From Mayfieldus sp963781495 (lineage in GTDB: Bacteria > Actinomycetota > Thermoleophilia > Solirubrobacterales > 70-9), in the NCBI GenBank assembly GCA_963781495.1, contig CAWAFX010000002.1, forward strand, positions 1,674,001 to 1,738,000: a stretch of DNA of 64,000 bases, read 5' to 3'. A model generated the notes under the pieces. That model had not been told where the DNA came from, ran no database searches, and saw nothing but the letters and a program-made list of their open reading frames with translations. This document shows positions 49,001 through 57,300 of the stretch, one piece after another (the first letter of the stretch is position 1; each line of letters begins with the position of its first letter). The position numbers and the translations under genes are program-made.

Positions 49001-49645
49001 CATCTGGTTGTTGGCGTGGTCGTAGGTGGAGTCGACCGTCGCGGGATCGTTCTGGTCGTTGTAGAAGTCCCAGCCCGAGATGTCGTCGGTGTAGCCGTTG
49101 TGGTCGTCGTCGCGGCCGTTGGAGAAGCGGGCGATGATGTCCTCGGGGTCGACGATCCCGTTGCCGTTGCTGTCCGGCGTGTCGGAGTAGTCCTTGGCGC
49201 TGAGGACCCCGTCGTTGACCGGGGTCGTCGGCGCCGGCAGCTCGCCGGCATTGAGGAAGACCTTGTTGGCGAGCTCCGGGGCGGCGTTGTGCCAGTTGAT
49301 GCCGCCCTCGATGTAGGCGATCGTCGTCTGCGGGTTGCCGGTGCTGAATTCGCGCCAGGCCTTGTCGATGAACATCCCGGCCGAGCCCTCGGGGTCGGTC
49401 GCGTTGGGGGTGCACTGGGGGATCTTCGAGAACAGGTAGTGCTGCTGACCGTCCCCGGTCTTGGTCAGGCAGGTGGTCGCCGCCGGCGGCGCCTCGGCGG
49501 GGGCGAAGTCGGGATCGTTGGGTGGGTCCTGCGGAAAGGCCCCCCAGGCGGCGCCGGCGATTGCCAGCGTGAGCACGACCGTGCCCGTGAGCACCCTTTT
49601 TGCGGTCCGTCCTCCATGGCGGATCCGCGTCCTCTCCTGCGCCAC
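46046..49645 (-). CDS. Divergent secreted subtilase (S8) with FG-GAP/VCBS repeats
   Basis: A 1199-residue exported protein from GTG; a TTG 126 bases upstream is less likely. Signal core at about 20-34. Residues 100-400 have the S8 layout: IEGGINWHNAAPEL (105-125), NGRDDDHNGYTDDISGWDF (177-194), His210, oxyanion Asn300 (SSND) and Ser371 (TTSEATP). Glu113 occupies the place of catalytic Asp, and the usual HGTH after His210 is HANN. Residues about 600-1130 contain six or more FG-GAP/VCBS-like repeats (ADLDGDGKLEIVQAGWDG, DVSGDGQPDLLIGG, DIDGDGRNEVAI), probably a calcium-binding beta-propeller. A C-terminal beta domain follows. Whether it cleaves peptides is open. Confidence 0.82.
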   Translation of the reverse strand: MAQERTRIRHGGRTAKRVLTGTVVLTLAIAGAAWGAFPQDPPNDPDFAPAEAPPAATTCLTKTGDGQQHYLFSKIPQCTPNATDPEGSAGMFIDKAWREFSTGNPQTTIAYIEGGINWHNAAPELANKVFLNAGELPAPTTPVNDGVLSAKDYSDTPDSNGNGIVDPEDIIARFSNGRDDDHNGYTDDISGWDFYNDQNDPATVDSTYDHANNQMRQAAAQTNNGLDGAGVCPDCRILPVKAGAEALDRTDDLAQAWLYATDLNADVIVSTTADLGYSSFMKQAVDYAWRHGTAMVESSNDFDSTDHQGGMFHQHVLPGNAMVANTHGMDFIPGTTAVQNASTTTYRSRSAYTSWGTHNMFTAATTGGTTSEATPTVGGVVALVLAYGKQAAAQHRISGPLSPDEAIQVLRATSSDVAAPVNAPVNWPAKPGFDLQYGYGRPNVWEAMQAISQNNIPPEAWIDKPAWYSLYDPTQRNEVKVTGHVADRRASGARWSVQFAPGAEPADSDFITAGQGSLGRRHAFDGRLGTIHLNRIPASFWNKAYTLSQRKELETSEDYTVTIRLRVFDSKGRMGEERRSIAVHHDPALHPGFPRRIGPGGESQPVLADLQGTGSEAIIFGDSDGRVHALNGHGHELRGFPVYTNKTQVTRRHKGVDPGHEPLFTNLAVGDLDHDGKQWIVGTSSSGRVYVWDSHGHRRPGWPKPLNTGVSKPAIPRPASPFTRLPIMGASAPPVLADLDGDGKLEIVQAGWDGRLHAWRPNGQNLPGWPVEVTLPPGTNPPSGNVLVNDHKLDLPPALAQLDNDPQPELVQRTQYSFTTGSGLQVPNGGRTNIVAYNSDGSRVPNWLISSTALAFYYGSAQEFITEGVSDPITADVTGDGKSEIAFAPGIFSPTELHNPDGSLRTVYGPNPLISFAGAVGSLAAIQQTLQGNLPTDIPVNFTTSGAFGNFGAGLSYAEPGSGAASVAGALLLSGSGLPLNSYARAFGASTGTPVAGFPAKLQGLDFLGTPSIADVSGDGQPDLLIGGDSSALHAYSSNGSQVGGWPKFTTGWEVFGPSVGDIDGDGRNEVAITTREGYVMVWNTPGRASSNQWWSSRHDQHNSGEYGLDAQSPGVARNARIDSGQLRFKAPGDDWYDGKADHYTVQFVHRGGSTDTKVVNAGGSAGSTEKVNLPAHTRSVRVRAVDEAGNRGRWVTAR

Positions 49646-49725
49646 AGCGAGCCAACCTATCGCACGGTTTGGGGAGCGATCCGAGATCGAGGCGCCGATC
49701 CGGCAATCGTCAGCACTTCTGGCGC

Positions 49726-49731
49726 TATAAC
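49726..49731 (+). promoter_or_regulatory. -10 element upstream of the FkbM gene
   Basis: TATAAC lies 64 bases before the ATG in the 150-bp region shared with the divergent subtilase gene. No good -35 is seen at 16-18 bases. Confidence 0.3.
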
Positions 49732-49795
49732 CTCGCGATTTCAAGGGGGTAACGCGTGCTTGCGCGTCCAAACCGGCTCCATTAAGGAGGCAACC

Positions 49796-50518
49796 ATGCG
49801 CATCTCACCCCTGAAGAAGGTTGGGCTCTCCGTGATCGGGCGGGGATTCCGGCTTCCGGAAGGACCGGGCAACCGCTACCAGGAGCTGTTTCACCTGCGG
49901 CGGCTGCTGAACGAGCTGGCGATCAACTGCGTGATCGACGTCGGCGCGAATACGGGAATGTTCGCGACCGAGTTGCGGGCGATCGGCTACGAGGGGGCAA
50001 TTCGCTCCTTCGAACCGGTGCAGAGCGCGTTCGCCGAGCTCGAGGACGCCTTCGACAGCGATCCGCAGTGGCGCGGATACCGGCTGGCGCTCGGCGACGA
50101 GGACAAGACCACCGAGATCAACGTGGCCACGAGCATCACCGAGATGAGTTCGTTTCTCACCTTGGTGGGCGACTGGGGGGCAGTCGTGTCCGAACGGGTA
50201 GAGGTGAGGCGGTTGGACGGCCTCTTCGAGGAGATCATCGCGCCCGTTGCGGAGCCGCGGGTTTTTCTCAAACTGGACACGCAGGGATTCGACCTCGAGG
50301 TCTTCGCGGGCGCCGGTTCGTGCCTCGGACGGATCGAAGGCCTGCAGTCGGAGCTTTCGGTCGTGCCCTTCTACAAGGGGATGCCGACCTACCTCGAATC
50401 GCTCGCAACCTTCGAGCAGGCCGGCTTCGTGCTCTCCAATCTCAGCATCGTCTCGCGCTCGCCGGAAGGGCCGCTGCAGGAGCTGAACGCGTTCATGAAG
50501 CGGTCTGACGCCCACTAA
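49796..50518 (+). CDS. FkbM-family methyltransferase
   Basis: A 240-residue protein with AAGGAGG five bases before its ATG. The SAM site CVIDVGANTGMFATELR and the later acidic strand IRSFEPV are typical, as is the FkbM segment LKLDTQGFDLEVFAGAGSCL. FkbM enzymes O-methylate sugars or polyketides, often in surface polysaccharide or glycan loci. No glycosyltransferase gene is in view, so its acceptor is unknown. Confidence 0.88.
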   Translation: MRISPLKKVGLSVIGRGFRLPEGPGNRYQELFHLRRLLNELAINCVIDVGANTGMFATELRAIGYEGAIRSFEPVQSAFAELEDAFDSDPQWRGYRLALGDEDKTTEINVATSITEMSSFLTLVGDWGAVVSERVEVRRLDGLFEEIIAPVAEPRVFLKLDTQGFDLEVFAGAGSCLGRIEGLQSELSVVPFYKGMPTYLESLATFEQAGFVLSNLSIVSRSPEGPLQELNAFMKRSDAH

Positions 50519-50528
50519 CCTCGGCCAG

Positions 50529-50861
50529 GTGCCGGAAAGCCCCCGGATCGAATTCCTCTGGTGGCGCGAGTGCCCGTCCTGGGAACGGGCGCTGGAGATG
50601 CTGCGCGAGGAGGTCGGAGCGGCCGGCCTGGACCCGGAGTCGATCGCGATGAGCGAGATCGACACAGAGGGGGACGCCGAACGCATCGACTTCCCGGGCT
50701 CGCCGACGATCCGCCTCGACGGCGAGGACTTCCAGCCGGCGGACGCCGACGCTCCGCGCGGCCTAACCTGCCGGGTCTATCGGCGGCGGGACGGACGCGT
50801 GTCACCGCTCCCGGACCGCGAGGATCTGCGCGAGGCACTACGGAGGGCGGTGGAGCGATGA
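50529..50861 (+). CDS. Thioredoxin-fold-like small protein
   Basis: A 110-residue protein from GTG. It begins with a beta strand and single active-site-like Cys in IEFLWWRECPSWERALEML, and contains a cis-Pro-type loop FPGSPTIRLDGEDF, both features of thioredoxin-fold proteins. Only one Cys is at the redox position (CPSW), so a monothiol or sulfur/metal-relay role is possible. Its stop overlaps the next gene, a thioredoxin-family protein (ATGA). Confidence 0.75.
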   Translation: MPESPRIEFLWWRECPSWERALEMLREEVGAAGLDPESIAMSEIDTEGDAERIDFPGSPTIRLDGEDFQPADADAPRGLTCRVYRRRDGRVSPLPDREDLREALRRAVER

Positions 50862-51400
50862 CTGAGCAAAACGGAATCGCGATCGGCGAGCGGGCGCCGG
50901 CCTTCGAGCTTCCCGGCGTCGACGGCGAGTCGCAGGCCCTGGGCGAGCCCGGCGCCGAGCCGGCTACGGTCGTCTACTGGACCTGCAACCACTGCCCCTA
51001 CGCGCTGGCCTGGCACGAGCGGCTGCTCGACGTGGCCCGCGACTACGCCGACCGCGGGGTACGGGTTCTCGCCATCAACTCCAACGACGCCGAGCGCTAC
51101 CCCCAGGACGGTCCCGAGGCGATGCGACAGCGGGTCCAGGGGGAGGGGGGCTGGCCGCATCCGTACCTGTTCGACGCCAGCCAGGACGTGGCCCGGGCCT
51201 ATGGCGCCGAGCGCACCCCGGACGTCTTCGTCTTCGACTCCGACCTCAGGCTGCGCTACCGGGGCGCCCCCGACGCCGACTACGAGGAACCGGGGCAGGA
51301 CGCCGTCTGGCTCCGCGAGGCGCTCGACGCGGTGCTCGAGGGAAGCGAGCCGCAGCGCCCGCAGACCGAGCCGGTTGGGTGCACGATCAAGTGGGCCTAG
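50858..51400 (+). CDS. Thioredoxin-family (AhpC/TSA-like) protein
   Basis: A 180-residue protein with an AhpC/TSA-type thioredoxin fold. IGERAPAFELPGVDG leads to the redox motif Cys43-Asn-His-Cys46 (WTCNHCPYAL). INSNDAERYPQDG, VARAYGAERTPDVFVFD (cis-Pro) and the C-terminal GCTIKW motif define the subgroup of cytosolic thioredoxin-like proteins. It probably reduces disulfides or peroxides with its co-translated partner. Its stop codon lies inside hairpin copy B. Confidence 0.86.
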   Translation: MTEQNGIAIGERAPAFELPGVDGESQALGEPGAEPATVVYWTCNHCPYALAWHERLLDVARDYADRGVRVLAINSNDAERYPQDGPEAMRQRVQGEGGWPHPYLFDASQDVARAYGAERTPDVFVFDSDLRLRYRGAPDADYEEPGQDAVWLREALDAVLEGSEPQRPQTEPVGCTIKWA

Positions 51401-51562
51401 TGGTCCCTCCCGCAAGTCCTACGGCGGTTGGACGGCTGCGAACACGTCGCGTGGCGGCGTCCTCGGTCGGCCCAATGGCCCTGCCATTGGACCCTCTCTG
51501 CGTCCTTGCCACGCTCGATTCTCGCTCGTCCAACCACCCCACGACCTGCGGGACTGACCACT
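51399..51562. repeat. Long intergenic hairpin, copy B
   Basis: A 164-nt imperfect inverted repeat from the upstream stop codon to one base before the thrB start. Helices include AGTGGTC/GACCACT, GGTTGGACG/CGTCCAACC and apical CCAATGGC/GCCATTGG with a 3-nt loop. CGGCTGCGAAC, TCCTCGGTCG, CTGCGTC and TTGCCACGCTCG are shared with copy A (13038-13197), 73-74 bases apart, while the helices differ by paired substitutions. Confidence 0.8.
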
Positions 51563-51563
51563 C

Positions 51564-52442
51564 GTGACCGGCCGGCGGCGGCTGGTCCGGGTTCCGGCTT
51601 CCTCGGCGAACCTGGGCCCGGGCTATGACGTGATGGCCGCGGCCCTCGCGCTGCAGATGGAGCTCGAAGTCTTCGAGGCGGGGGAGTTCTCGGTCGACGC
51701 CGGGGGACTCGAGGTCCCGGAGGGGCGGGAGAACCTCGTCGTGCGCGCGTTCGAGAGCCTGCACCCGGCCGACGGGCTGAGCTTCCGGATCCGCAGCGAG
51801 ATCCCGCTCGCGCGCGGTCTCGGCTCGAGCGCGGCGGCGATCGTCGCCGGGCTCGCGGCCGCCGACCACCTCTACGAGCTGGCACTGGGTCCGGCGGAGC
51901 TGCTCGCCCGGGCGGCCGAGCTCGAGGGCCACCCCGACAACGTCGCCGCCGCGATCCACGGCGGCTTCGTGATCTGCGGCGAGGACGGTGGCGTCCCGAG
52001 CGCGACCCGCTTCGATCCACCGGAGGGTCTGGAGGCGGTGGCGGTGATTCCTTCAGCGCAGGTCAGCACCGAGGCGGCGCGGTCGGCGATGCCGGAGCAG
52101 GTTCCGCTCGCCGACGCGGTCGCCAACGTCGCCTCGGCGGCGCTCCTGGTCCTCGGGCTGCAGCAGGCCGACCTGCACCTGGTCGGCCGCGGCCTGCGCG
52201 ACCGCATTCACCAGCCGCGCCGGCGCGAGCTCTACCCGCGCTCGATGGAGCTGCTGGAGCAAGCGCAGCAGCTCGGGGCGCTGGGGGCGACGATCTCCGG
52301 CGCCGGCCCGACGCTTCTGGTCTGGACCACCTGGCAGGACACCGGCAGGGTGGTCGAGGCCATGCAGGACCGCTGCGGGGACTGGGCCGAGGTGCGGCGG
52401 CTGCCGTTCACTCCCCACGGGGTCGACGTTCCCGAGCTCTGA
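51564..52442 (+). CDS. thrB: Homoserine kinase
   Basis: A 292-residue GHMP kinase making O-phosphohomoserine for ThrC. The N-terminal VPASSANLGPGYDVMAAALA and the ATP loop PLARGLGSSAAA (81-92) are diagnostic, and a C-terminal GATISGAGPTLLVWT motif completes the fold. It starts at GTG one base after hairpin B with no visible ribosome site. It is 6.8 kb from thrC, whereas hom-thrC-thrB are usually contiguous. Confidence 0.93.
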   Translation: MTGRRRLVRVPASSANLGPGYDVMAAALALQMELEVFEAGEFSVDAGGLEVPEGRENLVVRAFESLHPADGLSFRIRSEIPLARGLGSSAAAIVAGLAAADHLYELALGPAELLARAAELEGHPDNVAAAIHGGFVICGEDGGVPSATRFDPPEGLEAVAVIPSAQVSTEAARSAMPEQVPLADAVANVASAALLVLGLQQADLHLVGRGLRDRIHQPRRRELYPRSMELLEQAQQLGALGATISGAGPTLLVWTTWQDTGRVVEAMQDRCGDWAEVRRLPFTPHGVDVPEL

Positions 52443-52548
52443 CCCCGTTTTCAGTTGCGCTCACTGAACAGTTGGTCTAGCGGCGCTTTCGCCTAAAGCT
52501 CGATTTCCCCCGGATAGGGTCGCCTGCGCTACGGGCGGTGCAGGATCT

Positions 52549-52568
52549 CGAGCTGGTCGACCAGCTCG
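52549..52568. terminator. Perfect 20-bp palindrome between convergent genes
   Basis: CGAGCTGGTCGACCAGCTCG is fully self-complementary and adjoins the stop of the SnoaL gene. Nearer thrB, TTCAGT/ACTGAA forms a 6-bp stem. Together they probably end both convergent transcripts; a DNA-binding site is the alternative. Confidence 0.45.
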
Positions 52569-52569
52569 G

Positions 52570-53004
52570 TCAATCCAGCAACCCGACCTGGCGCAGGATC
52601 GAGACCGAGTCGGAGTAGACGTCCTTGCGCTTCACGAGCCCATCCTCGAACGGGATCACGTCGAGCCCGTCCCAGCTCACCGTCCTGCCGGTCGGCTCGG
52701 CCTCGAGCTCGCCGCGGCGCATCGTCTTGCGATGGGTCGCGGTCGCGGTCCATTCCTGGACCACGAGACCGTCGCGGACGTAGAGGCGCCGGGTCGTGAA
52801 CTCGATGTCGGGCCAGGTCTCGAAGATCGCGCCGATGTGGTCGCGCACCTGCTCGCCGCTGGCCGACTCTCCCGCGGTGTGGTTGGCGAAGACCATGTCG
52901 CGTGCGTGCATGGAGACGATCGCGTCGAGGTCGTGGGCGTTCCAGCCCTCGTTGTAGCGCTCGATCGCATTCTCCAGCGCCGCCGCTTCATCCTTGTCAT
53001 TCAT
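52570..53004 (-). CDS. SnoaL/NTF2-like protein (polyketide-cyclase-like)
   Basis: A 144-residue SnoaL-like protein: ALENAIERYNEGWNAHDLDA and FETWPDIEFTTRRLYVRDG are typical of the cone-shaped fold. GGGAG precedes the ATG. Members are isomerases, hydratases or limonene-epoxide-hydrolase relatives; no pathway partner adjoins. It is divergent from a cupin gene over 58 bases. Confidence 0.83.
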   Translation of the reverse strand: MNDKDEAAALENAIERYNEGWNAHDLDAIVSMHARDMVFANHTAGESASGEQVRDHIGAIFETWPDIEFTTRRLYVRDGLVVQEWTATATHRKTMRRGELEAEPTGRTVSWDGLDVIPFEDGLVKRKDVYSDSVSILRQVGLLD

Positions 53005-53062
53005 CGGTCTCCCTTGGTTGGGCGGTGATAATCCTCCCACCCCCGGACCAAAGGAGAAGGCC

Positions 53063-53440
53063 ATGGACGGCAACGGCTACACGATCCTGCACCACGACGA
53101 TTTCGAGCCGATGGAGGGCTCCGGCGAGTGCAGCTGGCGCCTGGCCCGAAAGTCCCTCGGGGTGAGCACGATGGGGATGAACATGGTCGAGATCGGGCCC
53201 GGCGGCCAGATCCCCGAACACGACGAAACCGGGCGCGAGCAGGAGGAGGTATTCATCATCTGGTCCGGAGACGCGACGGCCGTCGTCGACGGCAGCGATG
53301 TGCAGGCACCGGCCGGGACCTTCGTCCGCGTCTCACCGGAGACACGTCGCACGATCCGCAATGACGGCGACGCGCCGGTGAAGATGTTGATCGTCTCGGC
53401 CCCGATCTCGAGCGGCTACGAGCCGATGGGCTGGGGCTGA
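53063..53440 (+). CDS. Single-domain cupin
   Basis: A 125-residue cupin with AAGGAG before its ATG. Motif 1 is GGQIPEHDETGREQEEVFII, with a His and Glu that could bind metal, and motif 2 PAGTFVRVSPETRRTIRND, in which the usual His is replaced. Metal binding may therefore be incomplete. Function unknown; cupins serve as dioxygenases, isomerases or small-molecule sensors. Confidence 0.83.
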   Translation: MDGNGYTILHHDDFEPMEGSGECSWRLARKSLGVSTMGMNMVEIGPGGQIPEHDETGREQEEVFIIWSGDATAVVDGSDVQAPAGTFVRVSPETRRTIRNDGDAPVKMLIVSAPISSGYEPMGWG

Positions 53441-53447
53441 CCGGCGT

Positions 53448-54236
53448 CTAGGCCGGGGCGAGCTCGGCCGCGAGCTCGGAGACCTGCTGGCGGCGCTGCG
53501 GCATCTCGAGCCGTTCGAAGATCTCCGCCGCCAGCCGCAGGTAGTCGACGCCGCGGTCGGGCCGGAAGTCGAGGATCGGGACCGCGCGCTCCGATGACTC
53601 CGCGTAGGCGATCGAGCGCCGGATCACGGTCTCGAAGGTGCCGGGGAAGTGCTGCTTCAGGGTCGCCAGGGTCTCGCGCGCGTGGCGGGTGCGCATGTTG
53701 GCGATGTTGAGGACCACGCCCAGGACGTCGAGCTCCGGGTTGAGGTTCTGGCGCGCAAGCTCGACCACCTCCAGCGCTTGCTCGACCCCCTGGAGCGAGA
53801 AGTACTCGGCCTCGGCGCTGAGCAGGGCCCGGTCGGCGGCGACCAGGGCGTTGACGGTCAGCAGGCCGAGGGTCGGCGGGCAGTCGATCAGGATCGCGTC
53901 GTAGCGGCGCTTTGCCTCCCGCAACGCGTTTCGCATCGTCAGCTCGCGCCCCATCTTGCCCGCCAGCACCAGCTCTGCCTCGGCGAGGCCGAGGTTGGCC
54001 GGGATCACCCCGTCGTGGATCGCGTCGATCGCCCGCGCGCGCCCGGTCAGCACCTCGCCCAGGGTCGGCTCGGCGCCGGGATCGGCGTCGAAGTAGTCGG
54101 AGAGGTTGCCCTGCGGATCGGCGTCGACGGCGAGCGTCTGCATCCCGACGCGGCTGAAGACGTCGGCCAGCGAGCGGGTCATCGTCGTCTTCCCGGTACC
54201 GCCCTTCTGGGAGAGGATCGCGATCGTGATCGCCAC
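53448..54236 (-). CDS. ParA-family ATPase
   Basis: A 262-residue deviant-Walker ATPase. SQKGGTGKTTMTRSLADV carries the signature Lys of the ParA/MinD class; DADPQGN and LIDCPPTLG are switch motifs. No ParB gene or parS-like site is adjacent, so it is probably an orphan ParA that positions a cellular cargo rather than a plasmid or chromosome partitioner. GTG start. Divergent from gltB. Confidence 0.87.
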   Translation of the reverse strand: MAITIAILSQKGGTGKTTMTRSLADVFSRVGMQTLAVDADPQGNLSDYFDADPGAEPTLGEVLTGRARAIDAIHDGVIPANLGLAEAELVLAGKMGRELTMRNALREAKRRYDAILIDCPPTLGLLTVNALVAADRALLSAEAEYFSLQGVEQALEVVELARQNLNPELDVLGVVLNIANMRTRHARETLATLKQHFPGTFETVIRRSIAYAESSERAVPILDFRPDRGVDYLRLAAEIFERLEMPQRRQQVSELAAELAPA

Positions 54237-54317
54237 GGCGCCAGCCTACAACCCCTGCACAGACCGGCAATTCGAGCCGCCCTTCGTCAAAAGCAGGTAT
54301 CCGCCGGACGCCGAACC

Positions 54318-54323
54318 TATAAT
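54318..54323 (+). promoter_or_regulatory. -10 element upstream of gltB
   Basis: A perfect TATAAT lies 64 bases before the GTG of gltB. No TTGACA-like -35 at 16-18 bases, so an activator or extended contact may be needed. Confidence 0.5.
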
Positions 54324-54386
54324 CTGCCCGCCTCGCAAACCCCGTCGCGCGCCCGCTCGAAGAAGGCGCGGAACCCGGAGGTAACA

Positions 54387-57300
54387 GTGGCACCCACCCA
54401 GTCAAGCGGCCAAGAGCGCCCGCAGCGCTATTCGCCCGAGCGCGCCTATCGCCCGCGCGTGTCCCCGCCCAGCGTCGAGGACAAGGACGCCTGTGCCATC
54501 TACGCATCGGTTCGCCGCGACGCGACCCCGAGCCACGAGCCGATCGAGATCGCGATCGCGGCGCTCCAGAAGATGCTTCACCGGGCGGGCAACGTCGATG
54601 GCGAGGGCGACGGCTGCGGCCTCCTGCTCGACATCCCGCGCCGGATCTGGGCCGAGGAAGTGCGCAGCGGCGGCCACAATCCGGCCCTGGCGCTGGACGA
54701 GGCTTTCGCGGTCGGCCACGTCTTCGTCGAGCGCTCCCAGGACCTCGAGGCGGTGCGCCACGACGCCCGCGAGATTCTCAGCCGCGGCGGCTTTCGCATC
54801 CTCGCCGAGAGGGTCGGCGCCGTCGAGTCGAAGTCGCTCGGCTCGACCGCACGCGAGGAGGAGCCGCACTTCTGGCAGCTCGCGGGGCTGGTCACCGAGG
54901 CCGAGCGCCGCGGCCGGGTCCTGTTCGACCTCCTGATCGAGCTCGAGCGCGAGCTCGGCGTCCACATCCCCTCCTTCTCGGCCAACACCTGCGTCTACAA
55001 GGTGATGGGCTCGCCGCGGGTGCTGGGCGATTACTACCCCGACCTGCACGACGAGCGCTTCGAGACTGTCGGCTGCTTCGGCCACAACCGCTACTCGACC
55101 AACACCTGGCCCTCTTTCAAGCGCGTGCAGCCGTTCTCGATCCTCGGCCATAACGGCGAGATCAACACGATCGCCCAGCTGCGCCAGGAGGCCCAGATGC
55201 TCGCGGTCCCGATCGAGCCGGGCAACTCCGACTCCCAGGACCTCAACCGCACGATCCAGACCCTCGTCTGCCGCGACGGGCTCAGCCTGCCGGAGGCGAT
55301 GGAGATGGTGCTGCCACCGATCGTCGACGAGATCCGCGCGATCCCCGAGGAGCTGCAGGGCTTCTACATGTACCTGCGCCAGATGATGGGCCCCTTCTCG
55401 CAGGGCCCGGTGGCGCTGATCGCCCGCCGCGGCGACGAGTGCGTGTTCTCTGCCGATGCGCTGGGCCTGCGGCCGCTGTGGCAGGTCGAGACGGTGGACG
55501 ACTACGTCTTCAGCTCCGAGCCGGGCGTGGTTTCGGTCCACGACATGGTCGCCGAGCCGAAGCCGCTGGCGCCGGGCGAGAAGGCGATGGTGGCGATCGA
55601 CCGCTCGCGCAAGCGCTCGGTTCTGCACTCGCACGAGCAGATGCAGCGCCTGGTCCGCGAGCGCTGGCTGCAGCGCACCGGCGCCGCCGCCGTCGCCCCG
55701 TATGAGCGCGCGCTTCAGACCGGCGGTCCGCTCGAGGGGGAGGAGATCCCCGGTTATGCCGAGGCCGGGCCGGAGGAGCCGGTCAAGGTCACCGACCGGG
55801 TGCTGGCCGGGTTCGGCTGGCAGCGCGACGACGTCAAGCTGGTCCAGCAGATGGCCTCCAACGGCGCCGAGCCGATCGGCTCGCTGGGCTACGACGGGCC
55901 GCTGGCGGCGCTCTCCCCGGAGCGCCAGAACCTCGCCGACTACTTCAAGGAGACCGTCGCCGTGGTCACCAATCCGGCGATCGACCGCGAGCGCGAGATC
56001 GAGCACTTCTCGACCCGGGCCGTCTTCGGGCGCCGCCCGCCGGCCGACTCCCCGGGCGAGGACACGAACACGGTCGAGACCTCCTTCCCGGTGATCCTCG
56101 GCGGCCATCACGACATGGCGCCGCTCTCGGACAGCGTCTACCGGCGGATCGCCCGCGAGCACAAGACCTACCTGCTGGAGGACCTCTGGGAGGAGTTCCG
56201 CGGCCGCGCCGCCGCGGTCGACATCTCGCTGCTGGAGTCAGAGACGACCCAGGGAGCGGTCGAGCGGCTGAAGCAGGAGGCCGTGAAGGCGGTACGCGAC
56301 GGCGCCGAGCTGCTGGTCCTCACCGACCGCACCGTCTACGAGGGCGAGCGCCGCTACGTCGACCCCCATCTGGCGGTCTCGACCGTCGACCAGGCGCTGA
56401 AGCAGTTCCGGGTCGAGCTGGGCGAGGTCAATCTGCGCCGCCGCTGCTCGATCGTGCTGCGCTCGGCGGCTCTGCGCAACGTCCACGACGTGATGCTGGC
56501 GCTCGGCCTCGGTGCCAATGGCGCCTGCCCCTACGTGATGGTCGAGGTGGTCTGCGTCGAGGACTACGAGCAGGACGTCTCCAACCTCGCCGCGGCGCTG
56601 CGCAAGGGAATCGAGAAGGTGATCTCGACGATCGGGATCCACGAGGTGCGTGGTTACGCGCGCCAGTTCTCCTCGATCGGGGTCAAGCCAGAGCTGGCCG
56701 AGATCTTCCAGACCGAGGCGTTCGCGGCCTCGGAGCGGGGAGGGGCGGGCTTTTCGGACCTCGACACCGACTGCGCCGAGCGGCAGCGGATCCTCGCCGG
56801 CGAGCAGGAGACCAAGCCGGCCAAGACCTTCCGCTTCTATCCCAAGGTCTACAAGGCGGCGATCGCGGTCGCCAACGGATCGGCGAGCTTCGAGGAGTAC
56901 TCGCAGAAGGTCCGCGACCTCGAGCAGGAGAGCCCGATCTCGATGCGCCACGCGATGGCGCTCAAGGGCGACCGCGAGCCGGTCGACCCGGCGACGGTCG
57001 ACGCCAGCGTCGGCCAGCACGACTACCCGGTGGTGATCTCCTCGATGAGCTTCGGTTCGCAGTCCGAGCCGGCCTTCCGCGCCTACGCCGCAGCGGCGAA
57101 GGCGATCAACATCCTCTGCATCAACGGCGAGGGCGGCGAGATCCAGGACATGTACGGCGAGTACCGCAAATGGCGCGGCCAGCAGGTCGCCTCGGGCCGC
57201 TTCGGGGTCTCGGCCGAGATGCTGAATTCGTCCTACGTCGCCGAGATCAAGATCGGCCAGGGGGCGAAGCCCGGCGAGGGCGGGCATCTGCCGGGCAAGA

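Noticed and set aside
53448..54236. ParA as evidence for a plasmid or integrated element
   Set aside because: No parB, parS-like repeats, integrase or replication genes; neighbours are housekeeping genes.
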